This document shows, piece after piece, positions 47,701-57,991 of a stretch of 64,000 nt of DNA. The notes under the pieces were generated by a model that saw only the letters and a list, made by a program, of their open reading frames with translations, made no database searches and was not told the origin of the DNA. Source of the stretch: Antitrichia curtipendula (taxonomy: Eukaryota > Streptophyta > Bryopsida > Hypnales > Leucodontaceae); NCBI GenBank assembly GCA_951230915.1, contig OX579637.1, positions 6,386,001 through 6,450,000 of the forward strand, written 5' to 3'. Each line of letters begins with the position of its first letter. The first letter of the stretch is position 1. The position numbers and the translations under genes were made by a program.

Positions 47701-49680
47701 ATCACTAGTACACACCCTAAAACCGCAGGCGTTCTGGGGCTAAGGAAACAAACCCCCGCTCCTCGACTCCCCGACTGACAGATTGAACCGAAAAAGACCC
47801 CTGCCTGCAGAGCACATTAGGCACGGAACAGACTAGGGCACAACAATTCTGGAACCGTTATGTTGGTATTCAGGTCGTTAGATTGCCTTGAGGTGGAAGG
47901 ACACAGAGTTACTCGTCCAAGTATTGACCTAGACGCGTGTGAAATCTGTGGAAATGAAAGTCTGGAAGACCGAATCCTCTTTGCTCGAAGCATCATTGAC
48001 TCCTCTGAAACCGTGCAGCAATACCATCCTTGAATGCGGCAAATTTCAGAATGTCAGTGAAGATTCGGAATGCAGGGAACACTAGAGCTGCGAATTTCCA
48101 CTCACAAAGTCAAGAGCCCCACGCCCTCCCTCTTTGTGGTCGGAGCAGCGCAGAATTCGAGAGTTCATTCCACTTCCAAAGTGTAAAACCGCACGTACTC
48201 CACGTCTTGATTGCGGCTCGGCAATCTAGAACGCATCCAACCAACATTTGAAAAAAAGGAACGCTTGAAAATTTGAAAACTCACGGCGGGAATCCACAGC
48301 TCTTGAATTCTAGAGCAGGTGTTTTATAACCCGAAACGAACCTTCAGCTTCTCCTTTTCGCTTGCACACGTGAACAAGTGGAGCACGCTGCAGGGGATTG
48401 GAGTCGGTGTCTACCGGTGTAGGCGACGAGATTGGAGTGGAGGCGGATGATGCTCTGACCGGGCCATTATTCACGAGGTAAGCTATGCATTCCGATCAAC
48501 TACAGTGGAATTTTGAGCCTGAGTGTTTCATCAGTCGAATGCATGCCACTGCAATTTCGTGAAACTCTTCAAGCGCGCGTAGATTTAGAGTGCAGAAGAG
48601 TCCGACTGCAGGTAGTTGCTTCGAGCAATAGATTTACTTACGATAAACTCACCTAGTGAAGCGATCACCACACTTTGGTGACATGGAGGTTTACTTGGAG
48701 ACGGCAGAAGGCAGAGCTTAATGTGCCTGTAAATACAGCCACGGTGCTGTCGTATATTGAGGACAATGTCTAGATACGGTGATATACGGTAGAGCAGTAC
48801 GCGTACGTATTAGACAGGATCGTGAAATTCCACGATTGGTGATTTTGAAGTTTAGTGACTCCTGTTGATCTCTGAATGGAAGAAATCAGCGACCCAGAAA
48901 TCGAAGGATCACCGGATCGTAGTATTGTGGGATCTCACGATCTTGGTTTTGTGGGATCCAACGATTCATTAGACCAAATTTGGCTCCGGATCTCGTTAAC
49001 TCGGGACAATGTCTCCGTTGGTTCCCGACGATCAAGGGATCCAACGGTCTCTCTTTCTAATGAGCAGATCTCGGGATCTCTATTTCGTGGATCCTAGAAT
49101 GTTTTGGTCGTGGGATCACACGACCGATTAGATATGAGATTGGGATCTGTCTGCATGATTATGTTTGTTTACTTATTTATTAGCATTTCACTCCCTCCAG
49201 GCGTAATTCGGTAGGAGGATCGTGGGATGCCACGATCTCTGAAAAGGGTAACCCAATGACCTGTGTGTCGTGGGTTCCAACGACGCATTGATCCTTGGTG
49301 TGTGGACCTTTCTGTCTGGTTCCAGTGGCCTACTCCTCAATGTACGTACTAGCTCAGTGCTTCCTTTACGGGCATCGTGTGATCTCACAATCGCTTGTGG
49401 ACATCAGATGTTTTTGCGTACCTTGTCGGGGTACTCTATTCATTTGCCAAGACCTGCTATCCTTAGATTCCCTGACACTATTGTTGATGATTGACTAGGT
49501 ATCTTGTATATTGTACTGCAAGTGTTTCCTTAGTAGTCAGCAGGAACTGAAGACATTGTCGTCAAGTTCCTTAGCTATGAAGGGAACGCCGATCTCTTAA
49601 TTAAACTAACTCCTGGTATAGTTCATGATTTTTGTAGGTTCAACAAATCTTCGAGATCTCTTTGCCATAAATCACCGAGA
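47701..49680. other. 5' region of copy B, GC-richer with palindromes
   Basis: Between 47.7 and 48.5 kb the DNA is GC-richer and contains a short open stretch near 48,390-48,477 (ending ACGAG before GTAAGC), a possible leader exon. The palindrome cluster occupies 48,819-49,391. The ATG of the copy B gene is at 49,681. No start of transcription can be fixed. Confidence 0.4.
48819..49391. repeat. ATCGTGGGATCCCACGAT-type palindromes 5' of copy B
   Basis: Copies lie at 48,819-48,836, 48,925-48,941, 48,946-48,964, about 49,029-49,049, 49,107-49,125, 49,219-49,236, 49,267-49,284 and 49,374-49,391. Several show changes in both arms at once that keep the pairing, for example GGTCG...CGACC at 49,107. 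This is the same motif as in gene P and differs from the motif around copy A. Confidence 0.8.
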
Positions 49681-51475
49681 ATGGATTCATTTAGTGAGTC
49701 CGCTACTGATGCGATTGTTCCATATGTACGCGGTGAGCATGTGGGAAGTGGATCACAGGAGTCCAGCAATGAATCTCCATCGTTCTTGATCGGTGATTGG
49801 GTTAAGCTGTTTATTCCTGGATTCGGTGAGGCTGGATCCGGGATTGTTAAGGAGGTTCGTCCTCAAGGCCAGTGGCTGGGTGTGCCTCTACCTGTAGAGC
49901 CCTGGATTTATATGTTGGTGCAGCCTCATTCCATAAAGTTAGAGTTCCAGGACTTAAGATTTAACCCCCAACACAGGAGTTATAGAACATTGTATGATGT
50001 TCAGGGGTGTGTTGTGCTGTGGAGAATCGCCAACGTTGTAAGAGCGTCGAGGGATCCTCCAATGGATCCCTGTTCGTATATTCTCCATGGGGCTTGGTTT
50101 GCACTTGATGTTCATCGGAAAGACGGATGGGGACTCCACGTTTCGTCGGGCCGTATCATTTGCTGGAGGGCGGATGATCATTTCCAGGATGAAACACTTG
50201 GTGAGGGTTTCGTGGGTGTATTAGTCCTCGATGTTTTTGTGGGTAACGAGGAAGCCATAATGTCGCACGAGAGGTGGCCATTGTTGGAGTGCTGATTTCC
50301 AAGCGGTCGGTCGTTGAAGGAGACCGTGGATCATTTCGCCGCCAATCCAGATACAGACGACCCTCTCGCTTATCTCGGAGGTAGAATGAAAGCACCATAT
50401 CGCTTTGTAGTCCGTAAACCCAATATAAAGCTGAAGGAATCACAGTTAGACCGGAAAACGGGAAACGAAGAGATCCGCAAAGTGAGCTCACAAAAGTGCT
50501 GCAAACATCTATGTTGTCAGCATTTTAACCAGGAGTTGACGCTGTTGCTTAGGCAGAAATACTACTTGAAGTCGTTCGAGGACCGCCGTGAATATGGGAT
50601 TGCAGTGGGAGGGCAGCTCCACGAAATGAATAGGGATTGGAAGCGAAAATTCATCACACTACAGGGAGTGGAAGTTTGTGGTACGGCGTGGTACATAATT
50701 CACGGAATCCCAAAGTAACCCTACCACACTTACATCGAGATGTACAACGACGATGTGAATTTGGGGACGCACGGAAACAAAGGAATTAAGTGACCGAGGA
50801 CTCGGACTGTTCAGGTTACAGGGACTATGAAAGCCATTATTGACGAGAACGCTGATCAAATGCCCCACCAAATGCGCAGTATTGGTAATGGCCGAGTGGA
50901 CACTCTTAAATATCTGCCTGCAAGCAGAAACTGGAAACGAGTCTAAGCGGATGCTAACGAGGTAAACCCATTGATTCTGAGTAATGCAGTTAGTGATCGT
51001 GAGATCCCTCGACTAGATCAACGATCGTGGGATGTCACAATCGTTTTTTTGGAATAGTATTTGTCATTTTCGTTTGCTGGCTCTTTTTGCTCGTACTATT
51101 TCTAAAGCTTAGTCGTTCTGTTTCTCCAGTTGAATGCTGACTACGGTCTATTGCCCGTTAGCCAGTCGACCATTAGTAGAATTAAGAAGGACCACTTCAA
51201 CAACGTCCACATTAAGCCTGTTGGGAGTTCGTTCGCAAAATGTACCATGTGCGACGATCTACAGCAACACATCCTGAAGTCCCCGAAGGGAAGCCCCCAA
51301 TACGTGGAGTTCATGAATTAGAGGGCTCATCATCTGAATCACCAAGCGTCTTGCCGTCGTCTGTATGCGTCTTGGCGTGAGGAATCCAAATGAGATCCAC
51401 GGAGAATTTTATGTATAATTCATGACAAGATGGATGCGGCAAAGGGGTGAAAGCACACTACAGTTGTCCAAAATC
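49681..51475 (+). pseudogene. DUF7869-like transposase gene, copy B, truncated at the 3' end
   Basis: The ATG at 49,681 opens 204 codons without interruption (to the TGA at 50,293), then the frame continues through stops to an intron at 50,962-51,129, and the second exon runs to the DKMD box near 51,430. The N-terminal region has GDWVKLFIPGFGEAGSGIVK and SSGRIICWRADDHF; the middle has YLKSFEDRREYGIAVGGQL and DENADQMPHQM. All have counterparts in copy A. Soon after DKMD the similarity to copy A ends (about 51,440), so the catalytic-type part with DNKN and GHTHEDID is absent. Stops include TGA, TAA and TAG types. The first exon is better kept than in copy A and serves to define the ancestral frame. 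Expression or function as a full transposase is excluded by the truncation. Confidence 0.72.
50962..51129 (+). other. intron of copy B carrying two element motifs
   Basis: It begins GTAAAC and ends TTTCTCCAG, at the same codon as the copy A intron. It contains ATCGTGAGATCCCTCGAC (from about 50,998) and ATCGTGGGATGTCACAAT (from about 51,023), both of the type found 5' of the gene. Confidence 0.75.
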
Positions 51476-51479
51476 GTAG

Positions 51480-52240
51480 TCACGACAGAATTTCTGCACA
51501 GGATGAAAGTTTAGAGTCAATTTTACTATGGTTTTGGTTGTTTTTTTGGGAAAAAAAAAATAAGGCGAAGTCTTACATCTCGTGCACATTCAAAATTGCA
51601 TAGCAAAAAAGTGACTTTCATCTATTAATTCAATGTATAAAGTACAAACATAAAATGTTTGTACTGTCACAGATTCAGCTTTAGCATTGTTGTACTTATT
51701 GTGTCAAGTTTAGGAGTTCATTCTTGCAATGCAAAGAACTACATTCAATGTTCTAATGTTTACATACAATGTTTTGGCATTTCACTAGGGTTTGGGGAAT
51801 TTTATAAGAAAATATCCTTACAAATGTGTGATTTTAGTACAAGGTCCAAATTTTGACTTTAAAAGTGTGTATTTTCATTTTAAATTTTAGAATCTATAAA
51901 AAGACCTTTTTATTGAGATGGGCCAATATTTCATTTTGGTACACATGATGTTTTGGTTACAATTTTCTCTATCGGAGATTTATTAGTTGAAACGTCGTGG
52001 CAGCCTCTAGGATTTGCCCACTGTACACATTGCGTACTGTACATACTTATTGTACAGCGGGGACCAATAGTCGTCTGCCACATATCATCTAAATCGGGAT
52101 TCACTACAACATCCCAGTTATACGGTGTGCTTTTGCAGCAACATTCTCTCTTGCACATTCAAAAAAATGCAGCGCTATCTTAATCTTGTCTAATCTTGTC
52201 TACTATCCATCATGTGTCTAGTTGTTTTGAATTTGCAGCA
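51480..52240. other. non-coding DNA between copy B and the first RING-like gene
   Basis: No gene is supported. Around 52,020-52,130 a segment (GTACTGTACATACTTATTGT, then GGGGACCAATAG, then AAATCGGGATTCAC) resembles 56,040-56,110 downstream of the same gene, so it may be part of a repeat that bounds the RING-like element. Confidence 0.4.
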
Positions 52241-55200
52241 CTTCACACGGAAGTTGAAGAAAGTGGACCAACCTCATAGCTCCGCTTACAATTTGCGCAT
52301 TCGTGGGAGAGGAGCCAGGAGGGACGCTGAACGCACCGAGGTCAATTTCCGCGAGATCGATTTTCGCAAAGGTACAGAATTGCCCAAGTTCCGCAAAGGT
52401 CGATTTCCTCGGTGGTCGATTTCTGCAAGGTCTTTGTTTTGAGATTAGAATGACTGTAGACCTTGTTTATGGTACGAATCTGGATTTAGATTAGAACGAC
52501 TACCTTTAGAACATGAATCGATCTCGATATTTCTTTAGCGGTTGATTTACAATACATCTCCTTCACGGCGTTCAGTGGCTGCAATTACTGTATAGTATAT
52601 ACAATGTTGTAGTATAACGTCTACGTTGTTAGATTCAACAGCATTGTTTACGGAGTTCATTGGGTACAATCAAAGTACAATATGCACAATATTTTAATAT
52701 AGCCTTTACGTTGTTACTTGTTAGATACAACACGCCTCCTTCACGGAGTTTATTAGGTACAAGCACTGTGCAATATGTACAATGTTTCTGTACAACATTT
52801 CCGTAGTTAGGTACACAATGGTTTTCGTACAGTTTTGAGAGTTTGCATTGTCCTGGGGTACATACTTTTCCTTGGAACGAGACGAGAGAGTTCACTAGTA
52901 CATTCATTGTACAGTACATACATTGTTTAAGTACATTTTGTATGTTTTAGATACACTTTGTAAGAGTTCGCGGACATAATTGATTAAAACGACTGTTTTT
53001 GATTCTTTTTTGTAGTCGTTGAAGACGATGGCGTCCGACGACGAGTGGGTGGTTTGGAGCCGACTTTTTCAAGGGGAAGATGAGCACTGCAGCATTAGTG
53101 TTTTTAGCAACGAGGACTTCATCGACGATATTCTCGCTACCTCGCCAGGGGCCGACGATATTGTAGACGCAAAGGTGGAACAGAGTCCTTTGGATAAGGA
53201 ATTAGAGAAGTTGGCTTCTTTGAAGAAGCATCCTCCTCCTTGAGCTGTTACTAAGGAGGAGTTTGAGACCAAGTATGGCTTACCCAAACACGGTAAAAAA
53301 CCACATAAACTTAGAATTCCACACGATCTTGTTGAGAAAGATGTGAGTGATGTTTTTGGACCAGCAAAGGGGAGAAATGGAAGATATGGGTACGGTTATG
53401 CGGAATGCAAGGATGAAGAAGTTCTTCATCGTATTCTTCAAATTTTGCCACTTGTGTATTTACGAGATCTTCCAAGGTCCAAGGTGATAGCAAAGCAATT
53501 TGCTAGGGGAATCATCATGGAGAAGCACAAAAAAAAACTCGTAAGTTGGGCAGAGTTTGTAGGAACTTCCAATAAAAATCAACGGAGCAAATGGTTCAAG
53601 AAGATTACGTTGTGTTTGGCAGCCATTGCCAACATCACCGGCTCTAACAAAAAAGAAATATACAAGGCAGAAGGCATCGACGACCTTTTCAATGACCCTA
53701 CAGCAGAACTTCAAAAGACTCAGTACAAGATGGACAGTGTTGTACGAGACGGTATACAAAGCGTACAAAACTGTACAGAAAGTGAAAAAGACATCACATA
53801 CATCATTGACTTGACAAAGTTGGTAGGATTACAGTTGCATGCTGTAATAGAAGACTATGTCATTGTTGGAAAAGAAAGAACTGAGTTGCAATCCAAGGCC
53901 TCACAAGAAGGAGTGCTGCGGAGAACTAAAGACAAAGTTCTGAAGCTAGAGCATGAAGCGGAGGCCGTGGAGGTTGCCTCGGATAAATTGGAAGCATACA
54001 ATGAGATGGTAAAGGACGCTCTGATTGATTATGATGCAGCTGTACAGGAATTGGAACAATATAATTTGAGGTACAAAAATCTTGAAGCTAGGGAGAAGTG
54101 TTTGAAGAGGCAATTTGATGCTTTGTCATCCCAAATTGCTAAAATGGAGAGAGGTGAAGTTGGAGTGGATTTGAGACCACGGCCTTTGTGCTCTCAATTT
54201 GAGCCCAAGACCGTTTCCGATTTTGACAGCATTTCTTTAACAGCCTGTGCACTTTGTTTCAGCGGATTTCCCCGCAAAGACATTATAGTGTGCACATGCG
54301 GCCACTTATATCATCCATGGTGCGCGGGGGTCTAGTTTGGAGTTTCTAGCCACTGCGCAAATACATCTTGCGGTACAACAGTGCATCCCTCTTGGTTTAC
54401 TAGTTTTGGATTTGGCAAGTTACATGCAACTCTTCAACAACTAGTACAATCTTCGAAGTTAGAGGAGGAGCAAGAGAGGCTCCTCGCAACCTTGACATCG
54501 ACAGTTTTGGAATCCCATCCACATATTGGTACGCAATTCTGCCCTGTTGAATACAGCCTTATGCAATTAGTCACAACTTTGATACTATTCAGTACAAACA
54601 GTAAATAATTGTATATTGATACCTGACAATCTAATGTCAAGTACAAACCTCTGTACAATTGGTATGCAACAGTAGAAAAACATCCACTTAACGGTACGAA
54701 CTACGAAGCGGGTTGTCTATTGATTTCCGGTCTCCATCTATTAATTTACAACCTCACTAAGTTACCTGTGTTTTTTTGTGGTTCAGATCCAAAGAAACTA
54801 TACCAAGAGCAATTGAAAAAATACATGGTGTCCACACGGACTCAAGTTTTGGACGACTCTAAAACCTTGATTTATACAGAAAGCACAGATCCCATGCTGA
54901 GCCTCAGTGGGACCGTCGGGACCGATGGCTCGATTGGTGGGACTAATTTGTTATAAAGTTTGGGTGACGGCAGTGCCGCTGATAGAGGTAAGTCTGTTGA
55001 ACGTTCCCACCTACCGTCTATAAATGAAGTTGTAGATCCTATTAAGAACAGTCTAGAGGTTCTAGTGGAAATTCAGCCTGATGCTATCACAGAGCCTCTT
55101 GCTGTTTTTTCTAGTATGTCTTGCAAGATAGGAGTTGAGGCAGAGCTACAGGAGCGTATTAGAAACTTGAAAGAAGAAGATGCAGAATTTGAAAGAGTAG

Positions 55201-55460
55201 AAAAGTTAAGACAAGAAGCTGCAAACTTAGAGCGTCAAAAAAAAATAAGAGAGCAAGCATCCATCTTAAATGGGGTGACTAGGGAGGTGGTAAAGGTGCC
55301 TCAGCCCCCACCACTACCTCCACTTGACAATGATATTGCAATATCCAAGCGGAAAACGAGAAGTGAGATCGCTGCGGAGGAAGCAGCGAAAGAGGTAAAG
55401 GAAGCGAAGAAGAAACCGAAGAAAACCAAGAAAAGTCACAGAGTTATTCCACTTGGCTAG
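52241..55460 (+). pseudogene. coiled-coil protein with C-terminal RING-H2-like finger, paralogue 1
   Basis: A basic leader exon (about 52,241-52,371, with RIRGRGARRD) is likely. The main exon runs from the ATG at 53,028 to 54,528, and a last exon covers 54,787-55,460, with matching phase. The protein has an acidic N-terminus, a conserved KYGxP/RYGYG region (about 53,265-53,405), a long coiled coil (53,860-54,150), and a finger at 54,246-54,380. The finger reads CALCFSGFP, then CTCGHLYHPWC, and lower down CANTSC: C-x2-C, C-x-H-x2-H-x2-C and C-x4-C, the last pair wider than in a classic RING. The tail is another coiled coil and a lysine-rich end (KKKPKKTKKSH). In-frame stops are TGA at 53,241, TAG at 54,333 and TAA at 54,954. 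I do not know the family. A RING-H2 would suggest E3 ubiquitin ligase activity, but the spacing and context leave this open. It is similar in order and motifs to the gene at 59.8 kb. Confidence 0.62.
52560..52960. repeat. TGTAC-rich region with dispersed TTGTACA motifs
   Basis: GTACAA, TGTACA and TTGTAC words recur many times in both orientations in this intron-like stretch, far more often than nearby. Similar density is found in 54,535-54,665, 61,500-62,165 and 62,915-63,110, always in or beside the introns of the two RING-like genes. Confidence 0.6.
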
Positions 55461-56345
55461 AGTTAGGGATGCATTTGGTACGTATTGTACATTTTAGTAT
55501 GTCATCAACGTAATGTTGTATCCTGGGCCACTTGTATGAACGAGCTAGTGAAAGGCCTCATTGTATTCCGATTTTGAAATAGCAGCAGTGTATTTTGTAT
55601 CTAAAATTGCAGCATTCTATTCTGAGTCAATAGGATTTATTTGGATTAGTAGAATCAATTGTGCCCTCACAATGTTGGTGCATTTTTGGAGGGATTGTCT
55701 TGGCTAGGCTGGAATTGTCTCACAACAGCAATAAATTGAGCAAAAATTTAAAAAAATTATGGTGTGCATTCCGATAATTTTGCCCAATAGTTTTGCATAT
55801 AAATTGCATCCCAACGGTTTGTACTTAGTGTATCGGCTTAGGTAGACACTAAAAATTAGTTATTGAGTATATTATTACACAGTTGCATTAGGTTTTTAGG
55901 CTTCAGTTAATGAAATATTGTACAACTGCAGCAATGCAGCTACATTGGTATATATCCAAATCTTTGTAACCAAATATTCTTGCAAATGTGTCTTCTGGAT
56001 TGGAAGCTTCAGTTGACTTTAGGAATGCATAAAGGAATATGGTGTGTACATGTTGTATGTAGGGGACCAATGAACGTCCACCACGTCCTGCCTAAATCAG
56101 GATTCACCTGCAACTACGTCCAGATTATCGAGGGTGCTTTTTCAGGTACATTATCTTTTGCAAAATTCAAAAAAGGGCGGAACTCTTTTCTTGTCATTTA
56201 TCCAAGGAAAAGATTGGAATCCGATGTGCAATGACAGGTAGAGAACATGTGTACATTAATATTAGCTCCTACAGGTATATTTATAGTTCTATGTTATCTT
56301 TTATAAGGAAAACAACAACCTTCTCTTAATGTTGTCATCTGAAGG
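55461..56345. other. 3' flank of paralogue 1, non-coding
   Basis: No gene is supported. The segment near 56,040-56,110 resembles 52,020-52,100 upstream of the gene, as noted for that region. Confidence 0.4.
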
Positions 56346-56403
56346 TCTTAGGTCTTAGGGTTAGGGTTTAGGGTTAGGGTTTAGGATTAGGGTTTAGGAT
56401 TTT
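56346..56403. repeat. interstitial telomere-type repeat (TTTAGGG and TTAGGG)
   Basis: TTAGGG, TTAGGG, TTTAGGG, TTAGGG, TTTAGGA, TTAGGG and TTTAGGA follow one another. TTTAGGG is the common plant telomere unit. The array is short and mutated, and unique DNA continues on both sides, so this is not a chromosome end. Confidence 0.85.
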
Positions 56404-56852
56404 AGAGTTCAGTATTTAGGGTATTACAAAAAAGAAATACACAGTATATTTTAATATTGTTGGATCTTTCTATTGTAAGAATAAAAACGCCCATTATTAT
56501 TTCATATTATTGTTAAATTTTTTCCTTTATAAGAATAATAAACACCTTCCCTTACATTACTATGGTTTCATATTTCTTAAATAACAAAAACAAGAATATC
56601 CATATGTATCTTATTATGGTCAAGTATTTATTTTGTAAGAATATCTATTATTTTTATTATTACATGCTTGAATATTTTTTATCCAATAATTATAATATGC
56701 ATATGCATCCTTCTTATGTTTGAGTGTTTATTTCGTAAGAATATCCATTATTTTTATTACTACATGATTGAATATTTTTTTCAAGAACTAGAATATGCAT
56801 ATACATCCTTTTTATGATTGAGTATTTAATTTGTAAAAATACCCATTACAAC

Positions 56853-57991
56853 GTTAGTTCGTGGATGCTCTAAATTCTTTTGGTAAGTCCTTGATTGAAT
56901 CCCCCCCAAAAAACATCCAATACTAGGTGTATTTCAATTATTGTGGATTCGTATTTTGTTAATCCGTGGATGCTCTAAATTCCTTTAGTAAGTCCTTGAT
57001 TGAATCCCCCCAAAATGAAAATCCAACACTAGGTGTATTTCAAATATTGTAGATTCCTATTTTGTTAATCCGTGGATGCTCTAAATTCTCTTAATAAGTC
57101 CTTGGATGAATTCCCCCCCCCAAAAAACCATTCAACACTAAGTGTATTTCGATTATTGTGGATTCGTATTTTGTTAGTCCGTGGATGCTCTAAATTCTTT
57201 TAGTAAGTCCTTGATTGAATCCCCCCAAAATGAAAATTCAACACTAGGTGTATTTTAAATATTGTGGATTCCTATTTTGTTAGTCCGTGGATGCTCTAAA
57301 TTCTTTTAGTAAGTCCTTGATTGAATCCCCCCAAAATGAAAATCCAACACTAGGTGTATTTTAAATATTGTGGATTCCTATTTTGTTAGTCCGTGGATGC
57401 TCTAAATTCTTTTAGTAAGTCCTTGATTGAATCCCCCCAAAATGAAAATCCAACACTAGGTGTATTTCAAATATTGTGGATTCCTATTTTGTTAATCCGT
57501 GGATGCTCTAAATTCTTTTAGTAAGTCCTTGGATGAATCCCCCCCAAAAAAACCATTCAACACTAAGTGTATTTTGATTACTGTGGATTCCTATTTTGTT
57601 AGTCCGTGGATGCTCTAAATTCTTTTGGTAAGTCCTTGATTGAATCCCCCCCAAAAGAAAATCCAACACTAGGTGTATTTCAAATATTGTGGATTCCTAT
57701 TTTGTTAGTCCGTGGATGCTCTAAATTCTTTTGGTAAGTCCTTGATTGAATCCCAAAAAAAAACCCCATCCAATAGTAGGTGTATTTTGAATATTGTGGA
57801 TTCCTATTTTGTTAGTTTGTGGATGCTCTAAATTCCTTTGGTAAGTCCTTGATTGAATCCCCCCCCAAAAAACATCCAACACTAGGTGTATTTCAAATAT
57901 TGTGGATTCCTATTTTGTTAGTCCATGGATGCTCTAAATTCTTTTGGTAAGTCTTTGATTGAATCCAAAAAAAACCCAACATTCAAGACTG
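56853..57991. repeat. satellite-like tandem array, 11 units of about 106 bp
   Basis: Units start at 56,853, 56,958, 57,064, 57,173, 57,279, 57,385, 57,491, 57,598, 57,704, 57,811 and 57,917, so the period is 105-109 bases. Each unit reads GTTAGTCCGTGGATGCTC, TAAATTCTTTTAGTAAGTCC, TTGATTGAATCC, a C and A homopolymer of variable length, CAACACTAGGTGTATTT and ATTGTGGATTCCTATTTT. Length differences are confined mainly to the homopolymer. The last unit is partial. Confidence 0.95.

Noticed and set aside
47702..47716. CACTAG string as a second CACTA terminus
   Set aside because: CACTAGTACACACCC lacks the AGAAAA continuation of the real ends, and no partner or 3-bp duplication was found.
56346..56403. 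Chromosome end
   Set aside because: The telomere-type array is short and mutated, and genes and satellite DNA continue on both sides.
56853..57991. CRISPR-like array
   Set aside because: The repeated unit is continuous at about 106 bases with no unique spacers, and the DNA is clearly eukaryotic.
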